Part shown: positions 42,499-50,127 of the stretch, one piece after another
Position numbering within the stretch: position 1 is the first letter of the stretch
How the letters are laid out: each line of letters starts with the position of its first letter
Assembly: GCA_963798705.1 (NCBI GenBank)
Contig: CAWCTW010000005.1
Span: 558,001-622,000 of the forward strand
DNA from: AC-56 sp963798705
GTDB taxonomy: Bacteria > Actinomycetota > Thermoleophilia > Solirubrobacterales > 70-9
DNA length: 64,000 nt
Direction: 5' to 3'
Notes under the pieces: generated by a model
What the model was told of the DNA's origin: nothing
The model's input: the letters and a program-made list of their open reading frames with translations, nothing else
Databases searched by the model: none
Made by a program: the position numbers and the translations under genes

Positions 42499-42585
42499 GA
42501 CGGCGCTCGAGCCGGCGCCCAGCGCTCCCGGCCGCGGCGCGCACGGCCGGCAAGGGCGCCGATCCATGCGGGGTGTCTCGCCACG

Positions 42586-43179
42586 TCACGTGCGCTCGAG
42601 GACCAGGCGCAGTCCCGCCGGCCGAAGCTCCCCCGCCCTGATCGCCCTTTCCTCCGCCTCGACGAGGTCCTCCCGCCCCGCCTCGCGGGCGAGGTACGGA
42701 GCGGCTTCGGCGAACACCGTGCGAAAGCGCCGTTCGAGCTGGACGCGGAGTCGATCCAGCGGGATCACGTCGTGGTGGTCCGTTTCGGAGACCGGATGCG
42801 GGAGACCCTGCGCAGCCAGCCAGCGCCTCGCGGCCGCATCCACGTTCCAGAGCGAGAACTCGAAGACGACCAGGCGGCCGCCGGGGCGCACGGCGTCGCG
42901 CAGGTTGTCCAGCGCACGATCCGCGTCGTCGAGGTGGTGCAGCGATCGTACGGCGACCGCGGCGTCGAACTCGCGGCCCGGCTCCAGCGCCTCCAGCGTC
43001 GCGCGAACGAACCGGTCGCCGCTCGGAGCATCGGGATCGAGCCCGAGCGTCTCGTAGCCGCGATCGGCGAGAAGGCGGGTCAGGGCTCCATCGCCACAGC
43101 CGACCTCGAGCAGGCGGGCCGGAGGCCGGGGCAGCCAGCGGAGGATGAAGTCGACGAGCTCCGGATTTAGGTGGGCCAT
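42586..43179 (-). CDS. SAM-dependent methyltransferase (class I)
   Basis: A 197-residue Methyltransf_11-like protein with the SAM loop RLLEVGCGDGALTRLLAD, acidic loop LGLDPDAPSGD, AVAVRSLHHLDDADRALDNL, and LRDAVRPGGRLVVFEFS. The substrate is unknown. Only 12 bases separate its ATG from the ATG of the divergent SnoaL-like gene, so their promoters must overlap. Confidence 0.85.
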   Translation of the reverse strand: MAHLNPELVDFILRWLPRPPARLLEVGCGDGALTRLLADRGYETLGLDPDAPSGDRFVRATLEALEPGREFDAAVAVRSLHHLDDADRALDNLRDAVRPGGRLVVFEFSLWNVDAAARRWLAAQGLPHPVSETDHHDVIPLDRLRVQLERRFRTVFAEAAPYLAREAGREDLVEAEERAIRAGELRPAGLRLVLERT

Positions 43180-43185
43180 TAGGCT
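43180..43185 (+). promoter_or_regulatory. -10-like box of the SnoaL-like gene
   Basis: TAGGCT begins on the base next to the minus-strand methyltransferase ATG and ends six bases before the plus-strand ATG at 43192, implying a leaderless transcript. Confidence 0.5.
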
Positions 43186-43191
43186 GGGCGC

Positions 43192-43722
43192 ATGATGACT
43201 CCCAAGACCAAGGCAAAAGGCAAGTCCGAGACCCAGGCTCCGCGCGAGGTGGTGACCGAGTACTTCGACGCGCTCGCCGCCCAGGACCTCGATCGGGCCG
43301 TGGCGACCTGGAAGCCGGGCAGCGTGGACCGCCTGTACGGGTTCGCGGACATGATCGCGCCGGAGGGGATTCGCGATTACTTCTCGGAGCTGTTCGGCGC
43401 GATCCCCGAGTTCCGGCTCGAGGTCCGCTCGATGGTCGCCGAGGGCCAGCAGGTAGCGGTGCACTGGCGCGCCTCGGGCACCTTCGACGGGCAGGTGAGG
43501 TTCCAGGGCTTCGTGCCGAACGGACGCCACATCACCCTCGAGGGCCTGGATCTCCTCACCGTCGAGGACGGCAAGATCGTCTCCAACCATGCGTACACGA
43601 ACGGGATGGAGTTCGCGCGCCAGGTCGGGGCAATGCCCGCGCAGGATTCTGGCGCCGAGAAGGCGATGGCGGCGGTCTTCAACGCGAAGACCGCGGTCGA
43701 GAAGCGCCTGCGAGCTAACTGA
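43192..43722 (+). CDS. SnoaL-like/NTF2-fold protein
   Basis: A 176-residue protein with a basic N-terminus and an NTF2-like cone fold: EVVTEYFDALAAQDLDRAVATW, VDRLYGFADMIAPEGIRDYFSELF, EVRSMVAEGQQVAVHWRASG and HITLEGLDLLTVEDGKIVSN. This is the SnoaL/ester-cyclase layout, which covers polyketide cyclases, isomerases and uncharacterised proteins. No polyketide genes are nearby, so the catalytic role is unknown. Confidence 0.8.
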   Translation: MMTPKTKAKGKSETQAPREVVTEYFDALAAQDLDRAVATWKPGSVDRLYGFADMIAPEGIRDYFSELFGAIPEFRLEVRSMVAEGQQVAVHWRASGTFDGQVRFQGFVPNGRHITLEGLDLLTVEDGKIVSNHAYTNGMEFARQVGAMPAQDSGAEKAMAAVFNAKTAVEKRLRAN

Positions 43723-43736
43723 GCCGAGTCGCGCCG

Positions 43737-44513
43737 CTACGGCTCGGGCTGCTCGCGGAGCTGGTGTGCCGGGGTGAAGAAGTTCCGGTAGGCCAGCGTC
43801 ACCGCGATCAGGCCGGCGAGGGCGACGCTTCCCAAGAGCGTCCACAGCAGGATCAGCTGCAGCCGCACGGCGTCGGTCGGGCTCGCGCCGGCGAGCAGCA
43901 TCCCGACCATCGTCCCCGGGAAGAAGATGAGGCCGGTCGTCTTGGTGGAGTCGACGAGGGTGATCATCCCCGAGCGCAGGCTCCGCCGGACGATGGGCGC
44001 CGCCGCCTGGGTCGAGGTGGCTCCGAGCGCCAGCGTAGCCTCCACCTCGCGGGCATGAGCGCTCATGTCGTCTCCCAGCCGGTTGAGGGTGACGGCGGCG
44101 GCCGTCATCGCGTTACCCACGACCATCCCGCCGACCGGGACCAGGTAGCGAGGCTGCGCCTGGAAGATGCCGAGCGCCACCACCAGCCCGAGCGTGGTCG
44201 CCCCCGCCACCGCGAGGGCGAGCAGCAGCGGCCAGAAGGCGTTGGGCACGTGCCTGGCGCGGCGCTGGGCGGTAAACGCTCCGAACACGACCATGATCGC
44301 GATCAGCAGGACAACGAACCAGAGGCTGTCCTGGTCGAAGATGAACTTGATGACGTAGCCGATCGCGGTGAGCTGGATCGCGGAGCGGACGACCGCGATG
44401 CCGATGTCGGCCTCCAGATCGGCCCGCCGCCAGAACGAGACCGCGACGGCCAGGGCGACGAGCACGAGCGTCGCCGCCACCTCGCCGAGGCTGACGTGGA
44501 TCGAGCTGCTCAT
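43737..44513 (-). CDS. fetB: FetB-like ABC exporter permease (UPF0014)
   Basis: A 258-residue permease with about seven membrane segments and the family patterns ADIGIAVVRSAIQLTAIGYVI, PVGGMVVGNAMTAAAVTLNR, EATLALGATSTQAAAPIVR and KTTGLIFFPGTMVGMLLAGASP. In E. coli FetAB exports iron and raises peroxide resistance; metal specificity here is inferred from family. It overlaps fetA as ATGA. Confidence 0.88.
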   Translation of the reverse strand: MSSSIHVSLGEVAATLVLVALAVAVSFWRRADLEADIGIAVVRSAIQLTAIGYVIKFIFDQDSLWFVVLLIAIMVVFGAFTAQRRARHVPNAFWPLLLALAVAGATTLGLVVALGIFQAQPRYLVPVGGMVVGNAMTAAAVTLNRLGDDMSAHAREVEATLALGATSTQAAAPIVRRSLRSGMITLVDSTKTTGLIFFPGTMVGMLLAGASPTDAVRLQLILLWTLLGSVALAGLIAVTLAYRNFFTPAHQLREQPEP

Positions 44514-45172
44514 CCGACCGCGAGCTGCTCTCTCACGTGCCCCTCCCCCACCACGCGCCCCTCGTCCAATCGCACGACCCAGTCGGCCATCCGGCGCGCC
44601 TGGGCGAGGTCGTGGGTAACGAGCACGGTGGACACGTCCACGCGCTCGCGCAGGTGGAGGAGCGTAGCCTCGACCGCGCCGCGAGCGCCCTCGTCGAGCG
44701 CCGAGGTGGGCTCGTCCAAGAGCAGCACCCGGGGCTCGAGCGCCAGGGCCCGCGCCAGCATCGCGCGCTGCTGCTCCCCCACCGACAGCTTGCCGGCCGG
44801 GCGCTCTGCAAACGAAGCGTCCAGGCCGGCAAGGTCGAGCAGCCGCGAAACGTCCGGATCGCGCCCGGCCAGGTCGGCGGCGAAGCGGACGTTGTCCTCG
44901 ACCGTCCCCTCCAGCAGGGCGGGCAGCTGCGGTACCAGGCACACCTCGCGCCGCAGCTCGAGCGGATCCCGCTCGCGCACGTCGCGCCCCTCGTAGTACA
45001 CCGTCCCCGACTCGGGATCGGCCAAGCGGTTGAGCAGCCGCAGGAGGGTCGACTTGCCGCTGCCGGAGGGCCCCGCGATGCAGCTCGCGCCCTTCGGCAG
45101 CGACGCCGCCACCTCCTGCAGCACGACCTTGCCGTCCCGCACCATCGTCACCCGGTCGAGCCCGAAGAGCAC
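44510..45172 (-). CDS. fetA: FetA-like ABC exporter ATPase
   Basis: A 220-residue ABC ATPase: Walker A GPSGSGKST, Q-loop LVPQLPALLEGTV, signature LSVGEQQRAMLARAL, Walker B VLLLDEPTSALD and switch His in VTHDL. Paired with the permease downstream it makes a two-gene exporter. The start is GTG at 45172; GATAAT (45179-45184) ends six bases upstream, so the mRNA is probably leaderless. Confidence 0.88.
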   Translation of the reverse strand: MLFGLDRVTMVRDGKVVLQEVAASLPKGASCIAGPSGSGKSTLLRLLNRLADPESGTVYYEGRDVRERDPLELRREVCLVPQLPALLEGTVEDNVRFAADLAGRDPDVSRLLDLAGLDASFAERPAGKLSVGEQQRAMLARALALEPRVLLLDEPTSALDEGARGAVEATLLHLRERVDVSTVLVTHDLAQARRMADWVVRLDEGRVVGEGHVREQLAVG

Positions 45173-45178
45173 GGAGGG

Positions 45179-45184
45179 ATTATC
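45179..45184 (-). promoter_or_regulatory. -10-like box of fetA
   Basis: GATAAT on the minus strand lies six bases before the fetA GTG and resembles TATAAT. No Shine-Dalgarno sequence intervenes. Confidence 0.45.
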
Positions 45185-45241
45185 GCGGGACCTCTCCGTC
45201 GCAACCTGACGTACTGGCTGTGACCCCGGAAGGAGGGCGAG

Positions 45242-46219
45242 ATGGCACAGCGGATTATCGGACCAATGCTCGGCGTCGTGGCCCTGACTGCGCTGCTAGG
45301 GGTGCCCAGCACCGCCGCGTCCGATGGCCTTCCTCTCCCCGGTTCGATCACCCCGAGCAGCGGGGTCCCGGGGCCGGATGGGACCCGCTACGTCACGCGG
45401 CACTCCGCTGGGACCACCACCGTCCGAGAGCTCGGGAGCATGGGAAGCCTGCAGGCGTCGACCGTCAAGGGACAGTGGTGGATCCCGGCGGTCACGACAA
45501 AGGGGTCGCCGGGCGGGCTCTCCGCGGACGGCGGCACGCTGGTCCTGGTCCAGGCTGGGTCGAGAACCCCGCACCGGCCGACGCAACTGCTGGTCCTCGA
45601 CGCGGACAACCTCGAGGTCGCGCAGCCACTCACGCTTCACGGCGCGTTCAGCTTCGATGCCATCTCCCCGGACGGGTCGAGGCTCTATTTCGTGCAGTAC
45701 CTCTCCGCGCGCGATCCCACGCGCTACGCGGTCCGCGCCTACGACCGCGCGGCCGGTCGCATTCTGCCCGATCCGGTAGTGGATCCGAACGAGCACGCCG
45801 GGGAGATGCGGGGATATCCCCTCACCCGCAGGACGAGTCCCGACGGCCGCTGGGAGTACACCTTCTACGGCCTCGGCGACGAGCCCTTCGTCCACGCGCT
45901 CGACACGAGTGAGGGGCGAGCGGTCTGCATCGACCTGGACGGGTTGGTGAAGCCGGGCAGCGTCTACGTCACCCACATGGCCATGAGCTCAGACGGTCAG
46001 GAGCTGATCCTCTCTACGAAGGGCAAGCCGGTCGCCGTCGTCGACACCAACACGCTCCGGGCGCGCGATCCCTCGGCCCCGGCGCCCTCGAGCGACGATA
46101 GCGGGGGCTTTCCGTGGATCTTTGTCGCGGCGGCGGCAGGGGCAGCCCTGATCGGCTGCGGCGCACTCGTCGGCGCGCGGCGGCGGCACGGCGCCCGGAT
46201 GGCGACACCCGAGGTTTGA
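45242..46219 (+). CDS. Secreted beta-propeller-like protein with C-terminal membrane anchor
   Basis: A 325-residue protein: signal peptide (1-26, ending near STAAS), an extracytoplasmic region with WD40/TolB-like blade repeats (GGLSADGGTLVLVQ, DAISPDGSRLYFVQ, RTSPDGRWEYTFYG, MAMSSDGQELILSTKGK), a Ser/Pro linker, and a C-terminal membrane helix (IFVAAAAGAALIGCGALVGA) followed by Arg/His residues. AAGGAGG lies just before the ATG. The function is unknown; it opens a four-gene plus-strand locus. Confidence 0.78.
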   Translation: MAQRIIGPMLGVVALTALLGVPSTAASDGLPLPGSITPSSGVPGPDGTRYVTRHSAGTTTVRELGSMGSLQASTVKGQWWIPAVTTKGSPGGLSADGGTLVLVQAGSRTPHRPTQLLVLDADNLEVAQPLTLHGAFSFDAISPDGSRLYFVQYLSARDPTRYAVRAYDRAAGRILPDPVVDPNEHAGEMRGYPLTRRTSPDGRWEYTFYGLGDEPFVHALDTSEGRAVCIDLDGLVKPGSVYVTHMAMSSDGQELILSTKGKPVAVVDTNTLRARDPSAPAPSSDDSGGFPWIFVAAAAGAALIGCGALVGARRRHGARMATPEV

Positions 46220-47067
46220 GGGTCGGATTGCGGGCGCTGGTTCTCCTGGCGGGCGGCGCACTCGCCGCGGCGGCCGCATCGGTCGCAACCGCATCGCCCC
46301 TCGGTGTCTCGTCGCATGTGGCCGCGCCCGCGCAGGGGTCAACCGTCGAGGCTCGTCTCATGAAGCTCGACCAAGCTCCGCTCCGAGGCAACTCGTGGGC
46401 GCATGGGTCGGTGACGGTCGGGCACTCGCTGCACCAACGGCCCATCCACATGCACGAGTGGGGCGCCGACCGCGACGATCGACGGATCCTCGTCTTCGGC
46501 TGCATCCACGGCACGGAGTGCGCGGCCTCGGCTATACCGAAGTTTCAATACGCGTGCCCGACCCCCGGTGCGGTCTTCTACGTGCCCAACCTGAACCCGG
46601 ATGGGCTCGCGAGCGGCACCCGGTTGAACGGACGCGGAGTCGACCTGAACCGGAACTTCGCCGCCGGCTGGAGGCCCGTCGGCGCGCGCTGGGATCTCGA
46701 ATACCCGGGCCCGCGTCCCTTCTCCGAGCCGGAGACGCGCCTCGCGGCCCGGCTGATCCGCCGGATTCACCCCGACGTCACGATCTGGTTCCACCAGGAG
46801 GCCGAGCCCATGGTTCGAGCCTGGGGGCCGAGCGTGCCGGCCGCCCGCCGGTTCGCCCGGTACCTGAGACCCGTTCGCTACTCGCGCGTGCCGTTCCGGC
46901 GACTGCCTTGGCTCGCCGGCACGGCTCCGAACTGGCAGAACCACCGCTTCGCCGGCACGGCGTCGTTCGTGGTCGAGCTGCCTCCCGGGCACATCCCGCG
47001 CACGGATGCACGGACGATCGGCGGCGCGGTGGCAAGGCTCGTCGGCTACCGACCGAGGGACCTCTGA
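46216..47067 (+). CDS. Secreted M14-family zinc carboxypeptidase / murein peptide amidase-like
   Basis: A 283-residue exported peptidase. A signal peptide (LRVGLRALVLLAGGALAAAA) precedes the catalytic domain. Zinc ligands are His and Glu in CIHGTEC and a later His in IWFHQE. The substrate-binding segment is NLNPDG ... RGVDLNRNF and the catalytic Glu is in SFVVELPPG. The closest family is MpaA-like enzymes that trim cell-wall peptides, but the substrate is unproven. The start is TTG, overlapping the upstream stop as TTGA. Confidence 0.85.
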   Translation: MRVGLRALVLLAGGALAAAAASVATASPLGVSSHVAAPAQGSTVEARLMKLDQAPLRGNSWAHGSVTVGHSLHQRPIHMHEWGADRDDRRILVFGCIHGTECAASAIPKFQYACPTPGAVFYVPNLNPDGLASGTRLNGRGVDLNRNFAAGWRPVGARWDLEYPGPRPFSEPETRLAARLIRRIHPDVTIWFHQEAEPMVRAWGPSVPAARRFARYLRPVRYSRVPFRRLPWLAGTAPNWQNHRFAGTASFVVELPPGHIPRTDARTIGGAVARLVGYRPRDL

Positions 47068-47091
47068 GCAAGCGCAGGCCGTATTGCCGCG

Positions 47092-47790
47092 ATGTCCCAT
47101 AGCGTGAGCATTCGAGGGAAGATGGTCGTGCTGAGGTCGCAAACCGCAGGAGCGAGCCTCGGGGAGGAGATTCACCTGACTGTCGATGGGAGCACGGAGA
47201 GCGTCGCGGCGCCGCTTCGCGCATCCGGGGCCGCGCGCACGTCGAAGGCTCTCGAGCGGCGGCGCGAGCGGCGGTGGATCAGGGCGGCGCAGTCGGGCTC
47301 CGAGCAGGCGCTGGAGCACCTGTACCGCCGCCACTGGCCGTGGGCGCACCGCGCGGCATACCTGGTGGTCCACGATGCCGCGGCGGCCGAGGACATCGCC
47401 CAGGAGGCGTTCCTGGCCGCGATCCGGTCGCTCGAGCGCTTCGATCGCCGGCGGCCGTTCGGGCCGTGGCTCAACCGGATCGTCGTCAACCGGGCGATCG
47501 ACTGGGCTCGGGCCCGCTCGCTGCGGCGCGAGACGGGGGCTGAATTCGAAGCGGAGGCGGCAGCTGAGCCCGCCGCATCCGAATCCGGCTCGTCGGTGTA
47601 CTCGGACGAGGTGGTGGCGGGGTTGAGAAAGCTGTCGCCCGAGCACCGGGCCGTCGTCGTGCTGCGCTATCTCCTCGACTACACGCCTGGTGAGATCGCG
47701 AACGCGCTCGACGTCCCCAGGGGAACCGTCAACTCCCGACTGCGGCGCGCCCTGGATCGGCTGGGATCCGACATGGAGGCAGGGGAATGA
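47092..47790 (+). CDS. ECF-type RNA polymerase sigma factor
   Basis: A 232-residue sigma-70 family protein with region 2 (ALEHLYRRHWPWAHRAAYLVV, AAAEDIAQEAFLAAIRSLERF, PWLNRIVVNRAIDWAR) and region 4 (LSPEHRAVVVLRYLLDYTPG, EIANALDVPRGTVNSRLRRAL). The first 50 residues are an extension; ATG 47122 is an alternative start. It overlaps the next gene as ATGA, the arrangement of sigma/anti-sigma pairs. Confidence 0.88.
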   Translation: MSHSVSIRGKMVVLRSQTAGASLGEEIHLTVDGSTESVAAPLRASGAARTSKALERRRERRWIRAAQSGSEQALEHLYRRHWPWAHRAAYLVVHDAAAAEDIAQEAFLAAIRSLERFDRRRPFGPWLNRIVVNRAIDWARARSLRRETGAEFEAEAAAEPAASESGSSVYSDEVVAGLRKLSPEHRAVVVLRYLLDYTPGEIANALDVPRGTVNSRLRRALDRLGSDMEAGE

Positions 47791-49040
47791 CGCCGAGCGA
47801 CCTGCGGCGGATGCTCGAGCACGCTCCGGTCCCGGACGAGGCCGGGGCCCGCCAGCGAGGGTGGCGGGTAGTGCGCCTCGGATTCGCGGAGCGCCTCCCG
47901 ACGCGCCGCCGGACTTCCCTGAGCGGGCGGGTCGCGGTCGCGGTCGCGCTCTGCGCGCTCGGGCTGGTCGTCGTGCTGACTCCGGCCGGCGCGAAGGTCG
48001 CGGACCTCGTCGACGACGCGGTCCATCCCGCCGAGCAACACGCGCATCCGGCGCTCACCAGCCTGCCCGGCAGGGGCCGGCTCCTGGTCGAGTCTCCAAC
48101 GGGGCCCTGGGTGGTGAGCGCGGACGGATCGAAGCGCCTGCTTGGCGACTACCGCATCGCCACCTGGTCGCCTCGCGGGCTGTTCGTCGCGGTGGCGTCC
48201 GGTCATGAGCTGAGTGCCGTCGAGCCGACCGGGGCGGTGCACTGGTCCCTCTCCGGCGCCCGGCGGGTGACGCACCCGGCGTGGTCTCCGTCGGGCGTCA
48301 GGGTCGCCTACCTGAGCGGTCATACGCTCCGGGTCGTCGCCGGCGACGGCAGCGGCGACCATCTCATGGCGGGCCGCGTCGCGGGCGTGGCGCCCGCCTG
48401 GAGGCCGCTGTCCAGGCCGTTGCCTGCCGAGGGGCTGACCACCCGGCCGAGAGCCAACGCCCTCGCCTACGTCACGGCGGGAGGCCGAGTGGTCGTGGTC
48501 GACGCGGACTCCAGGAAGGTCCTGTATCGATCGCCGCGCGCCCCGGTGCCCGAGGGACTGTCGTGGTCGTCCAACGGCAAGCTGCTCCTGAGCTTCACGC
48601 GGCACGGCCTGCGCACGTACGACTTCGCGAGCCGTGACCGGCTCCCGACCGCCGCCGGGATGCCGGAGGGAAGCGTGTTGCGGGCCGCGAGCTTCGAGCC
48701 TCACAGGTACCGGGTGGCCGCGATCGAGACGAGCACGAAGGCGTCCCGACCCCGCAGCAGCGTGCTGTTCGGGCGACCCGACGTCGAGGCCTTCCTCTCC
48801 GAGCGGCTGTACACCAAGCCCGGGCGCTTCACCGACCTCGCCTGGTCGCCTCGCGGCGACAGGCTGCTGGTGGGTTGGCGCGATGCCGACCAGTGGGTCT
48901 TCCTCAACCCGGCGCGGCCCAACAGGTCCACCTCGGTGGGCAACATCAGCCGCCAGTTCAGCCCGGGCACGACGAGCCCAGGGGCGTTCCCAGGGGTGGC
49001 GGGCTGGTGCTGCGCCGTGGGCGGCGCGAGCTCCCCGTAG
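47787..49040 (+). CDS. Membrane-anchored beta-propeller protein, candidate anti-sigma factor
   Basis: A 417-residue protein with a cytoplasmic N-terminus (MTPSDLRRMLEHAPVPDEAG), one membrane helix (VAVAVALCALGLVVVLTPAGA, about 48-68), then an extracytoplasmic propeller with blades such as IATWSPRGLFVAVAS, HPAWSPSGVRVAYLSG, LSWSSNGKLLLSF and LAWSPRGDRLLVGW. Coupling to the ECF gene and the topology (short cytoplasmic part, large outer sensor) suggest an anti-sigma role. No ZAS zinc motif is present, so this is inference. Confidence 0.72.
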   Translation: MTPSDLRRMLEHAPVPDEAGARQRGWRVVRLGFAERLPTRRRTSLSGRVAVAVALCALGLVVVLTPAGAKVADLVDDAVHPAEQHAHPALTSLPGRGRLLVESPTGPWVVSADGSKRLLGDYRIATWSPRGLFVAVASGHELSAVEPTGAVHWSLSGARRVTHPAWSPSGVRVAYLSGHTLRVVAGDGSGDHLMAGRVAGVAPAWRPLSRPLPAEGLTTRPRANALAYVTAGGRVVVVDADSRKVLYRSPRAPVPEGLSWSSNGKLLLSFTRHGLRTYDFASRDRLPTAAGMPEGSVLRAASFEPHRYRVAAIETSTKASRPRSSVLFGRPDVEAFLSERLYTKPGRFTDLAWSPRGDRLLVGWRDADQWVFLNPARPNRSTSVGNISRQFSPGTTSPGAFPGVAGWCCAVGGASSP

Positions 49041-49095
49041 GCACGTCGAGCGCAAGATTCGTTCCGCCCGTCCCCGGGTACCCAGGAGCTGACGC

Positions 49096-49101
49096 TAACT
49101 T
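49096..49101 (+). promoter_or_regulatory. -10-like box upstream of ku
   Basis: TAACTT within CTAACTTGG is identical over nine bases to the box of the adenylate cyclase gene (38005-38013). Here a leader of about 50 bases follows, containing the palindrome CTGATCAG (49109-49116). No strong Shine-Dalgarno sequence precedes the ku ATG. Confidence 0.35.
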
Positions 49102-49159
49102 GGGAAACTGATCAGACCGATGATTTTGGCCTGCCACACGGGTCTCATGGTGCGAGACG

Positions 49160-50086
49160 ATGCCTAGAGCGATTTGGAGCGGATCGATCAGCTTCGGGCT
49201 GCTGAACGTGCCCGTCAAGCTGTACAGCGCGGTTTCGCGCAAGAACGTCAGCTTTCGCGAGCTGCGCGAAAAGGATGGATCGCGCGTGCGCCACAAGCGG
49301 GTTGCCGAGGCCGACGGCAAGGAGGTCCCCTACGACGAGATCGTCAAGGGGTATGAGATCTCCCCCGAGCAGTACGTCGTCGTCACCCGGGACGAGCTCG
49401 AGGAGATCGACCCCAAGCGGACGCGGGCGATCGAGATCCAGGACTTCGTCGACCTCGACGACATCGACCCCATCTACTTCGACCATCCCTACTACCTGGG
49501 GCCGGACAAGGGAGCCGAGAAGGCCTACGCCCTGCTGGTGAAGGCGATGGCTGACGCCAAGAAGGTGGCGATCGCGCGCTTCGTCCTGCGAAACCGCGAG
49601 CACCTCGCCGCGATCCGGCCGGCCGGCAACGTCCTGACCATGGCGACGATGCGGTTCGCCGACGAGGTCGTGGCACCCGACGAGCTCAGCGAGGACGTCG
49701 TCCCGGAGAACGGCCGCAAGCTCGACAAGCGGGAGGTCGAGATGGCCAAGCAGCTCATCGACTCGCTGACCGCCGACTTCGACCCCGACAAGTATCGCGA
49801 CGAGTACCGCGAGGAGCTGCTCGCGCTCATCGACCGCAAGGCTCAGGGCAAGGCGGTGGTCGAGCCCGTCTCCGAGGAGCCCAAGCCGACCAAGGCGCCC
49901 GACCTGATGGCCGCCCTCGAGGAGAGCCTCGCCTCCGTTCGCGGCGAGCCCCTCGCCGCCGGCACGGACGGCGAAGGCGCCAAGAAGCCGCGCAAGCGCT
50001 CGACGGCGAAGAAGAAGTCCGGATCCCGCTCGAAGTCCTCCCAGTCCAAGTCGCGATCGCGAAGCAAGGCCAAAGCCGCCAAGTAG
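49160..50086 (+). CDS. ku: Ku end-binding protein (non-homologous end joining)
   Basis: A 308-residue bacterial Ku. The core runs from PRAIWSGSISFGLLNVPVKLYSAV through PYYLGPDKGAEKAYALL to REVEMAKQLIDSLTADFDPD. It dimerises and rings DNA ends to recruit LigD. The C-terminal 60 residues are an extended Lys/Arg/Ser tail (GSRSKSSQSKSRSRSKAKAA), as in actinobacterial Ku proteins whose basic tails bind DNA. ligD-pol follows at once. Confidence 0.95.
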   Translation: MPRAIWSGSISFGLLNVPVKLYSAVSRKNVSFRELREKDGSRVRHKRVAEADGKEVPYDEIVKGYEISPEQYVVVTRDELEEIDPKRTRAIEIQDFVDLDDIDPIYFDHPYYLGPDKGAEKAYALLVKAMADAKKVAIARFVLRNREHLAAIRPAGNVLTMATMRFADEVVAPDELSEDVVPENGRKLDKREVEMAKQLIDSLTADFDPDKYRDEYREELLALIDRKAQGKAVVEPVSEEPKPTKAPDLMAALEESLASVRGEPLAAGTDGEGAKKPRKRSTAKKKSGSRSKSSQSKSRSRSKAKAAK

Positions 50087-50127
50087 ACGTCGACGGGCAC
50101 CGGGTCGAGCTCACCAATCTCGACAAG

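Noticed and set aside
49985..50080. Lys/Ser/Arg codon repeats at the end of ku as a tandem repeat or mobile element
   Set aside because: They encode a typical basic Ku tail in frame and show no exact repeat unit or flanking duplication.
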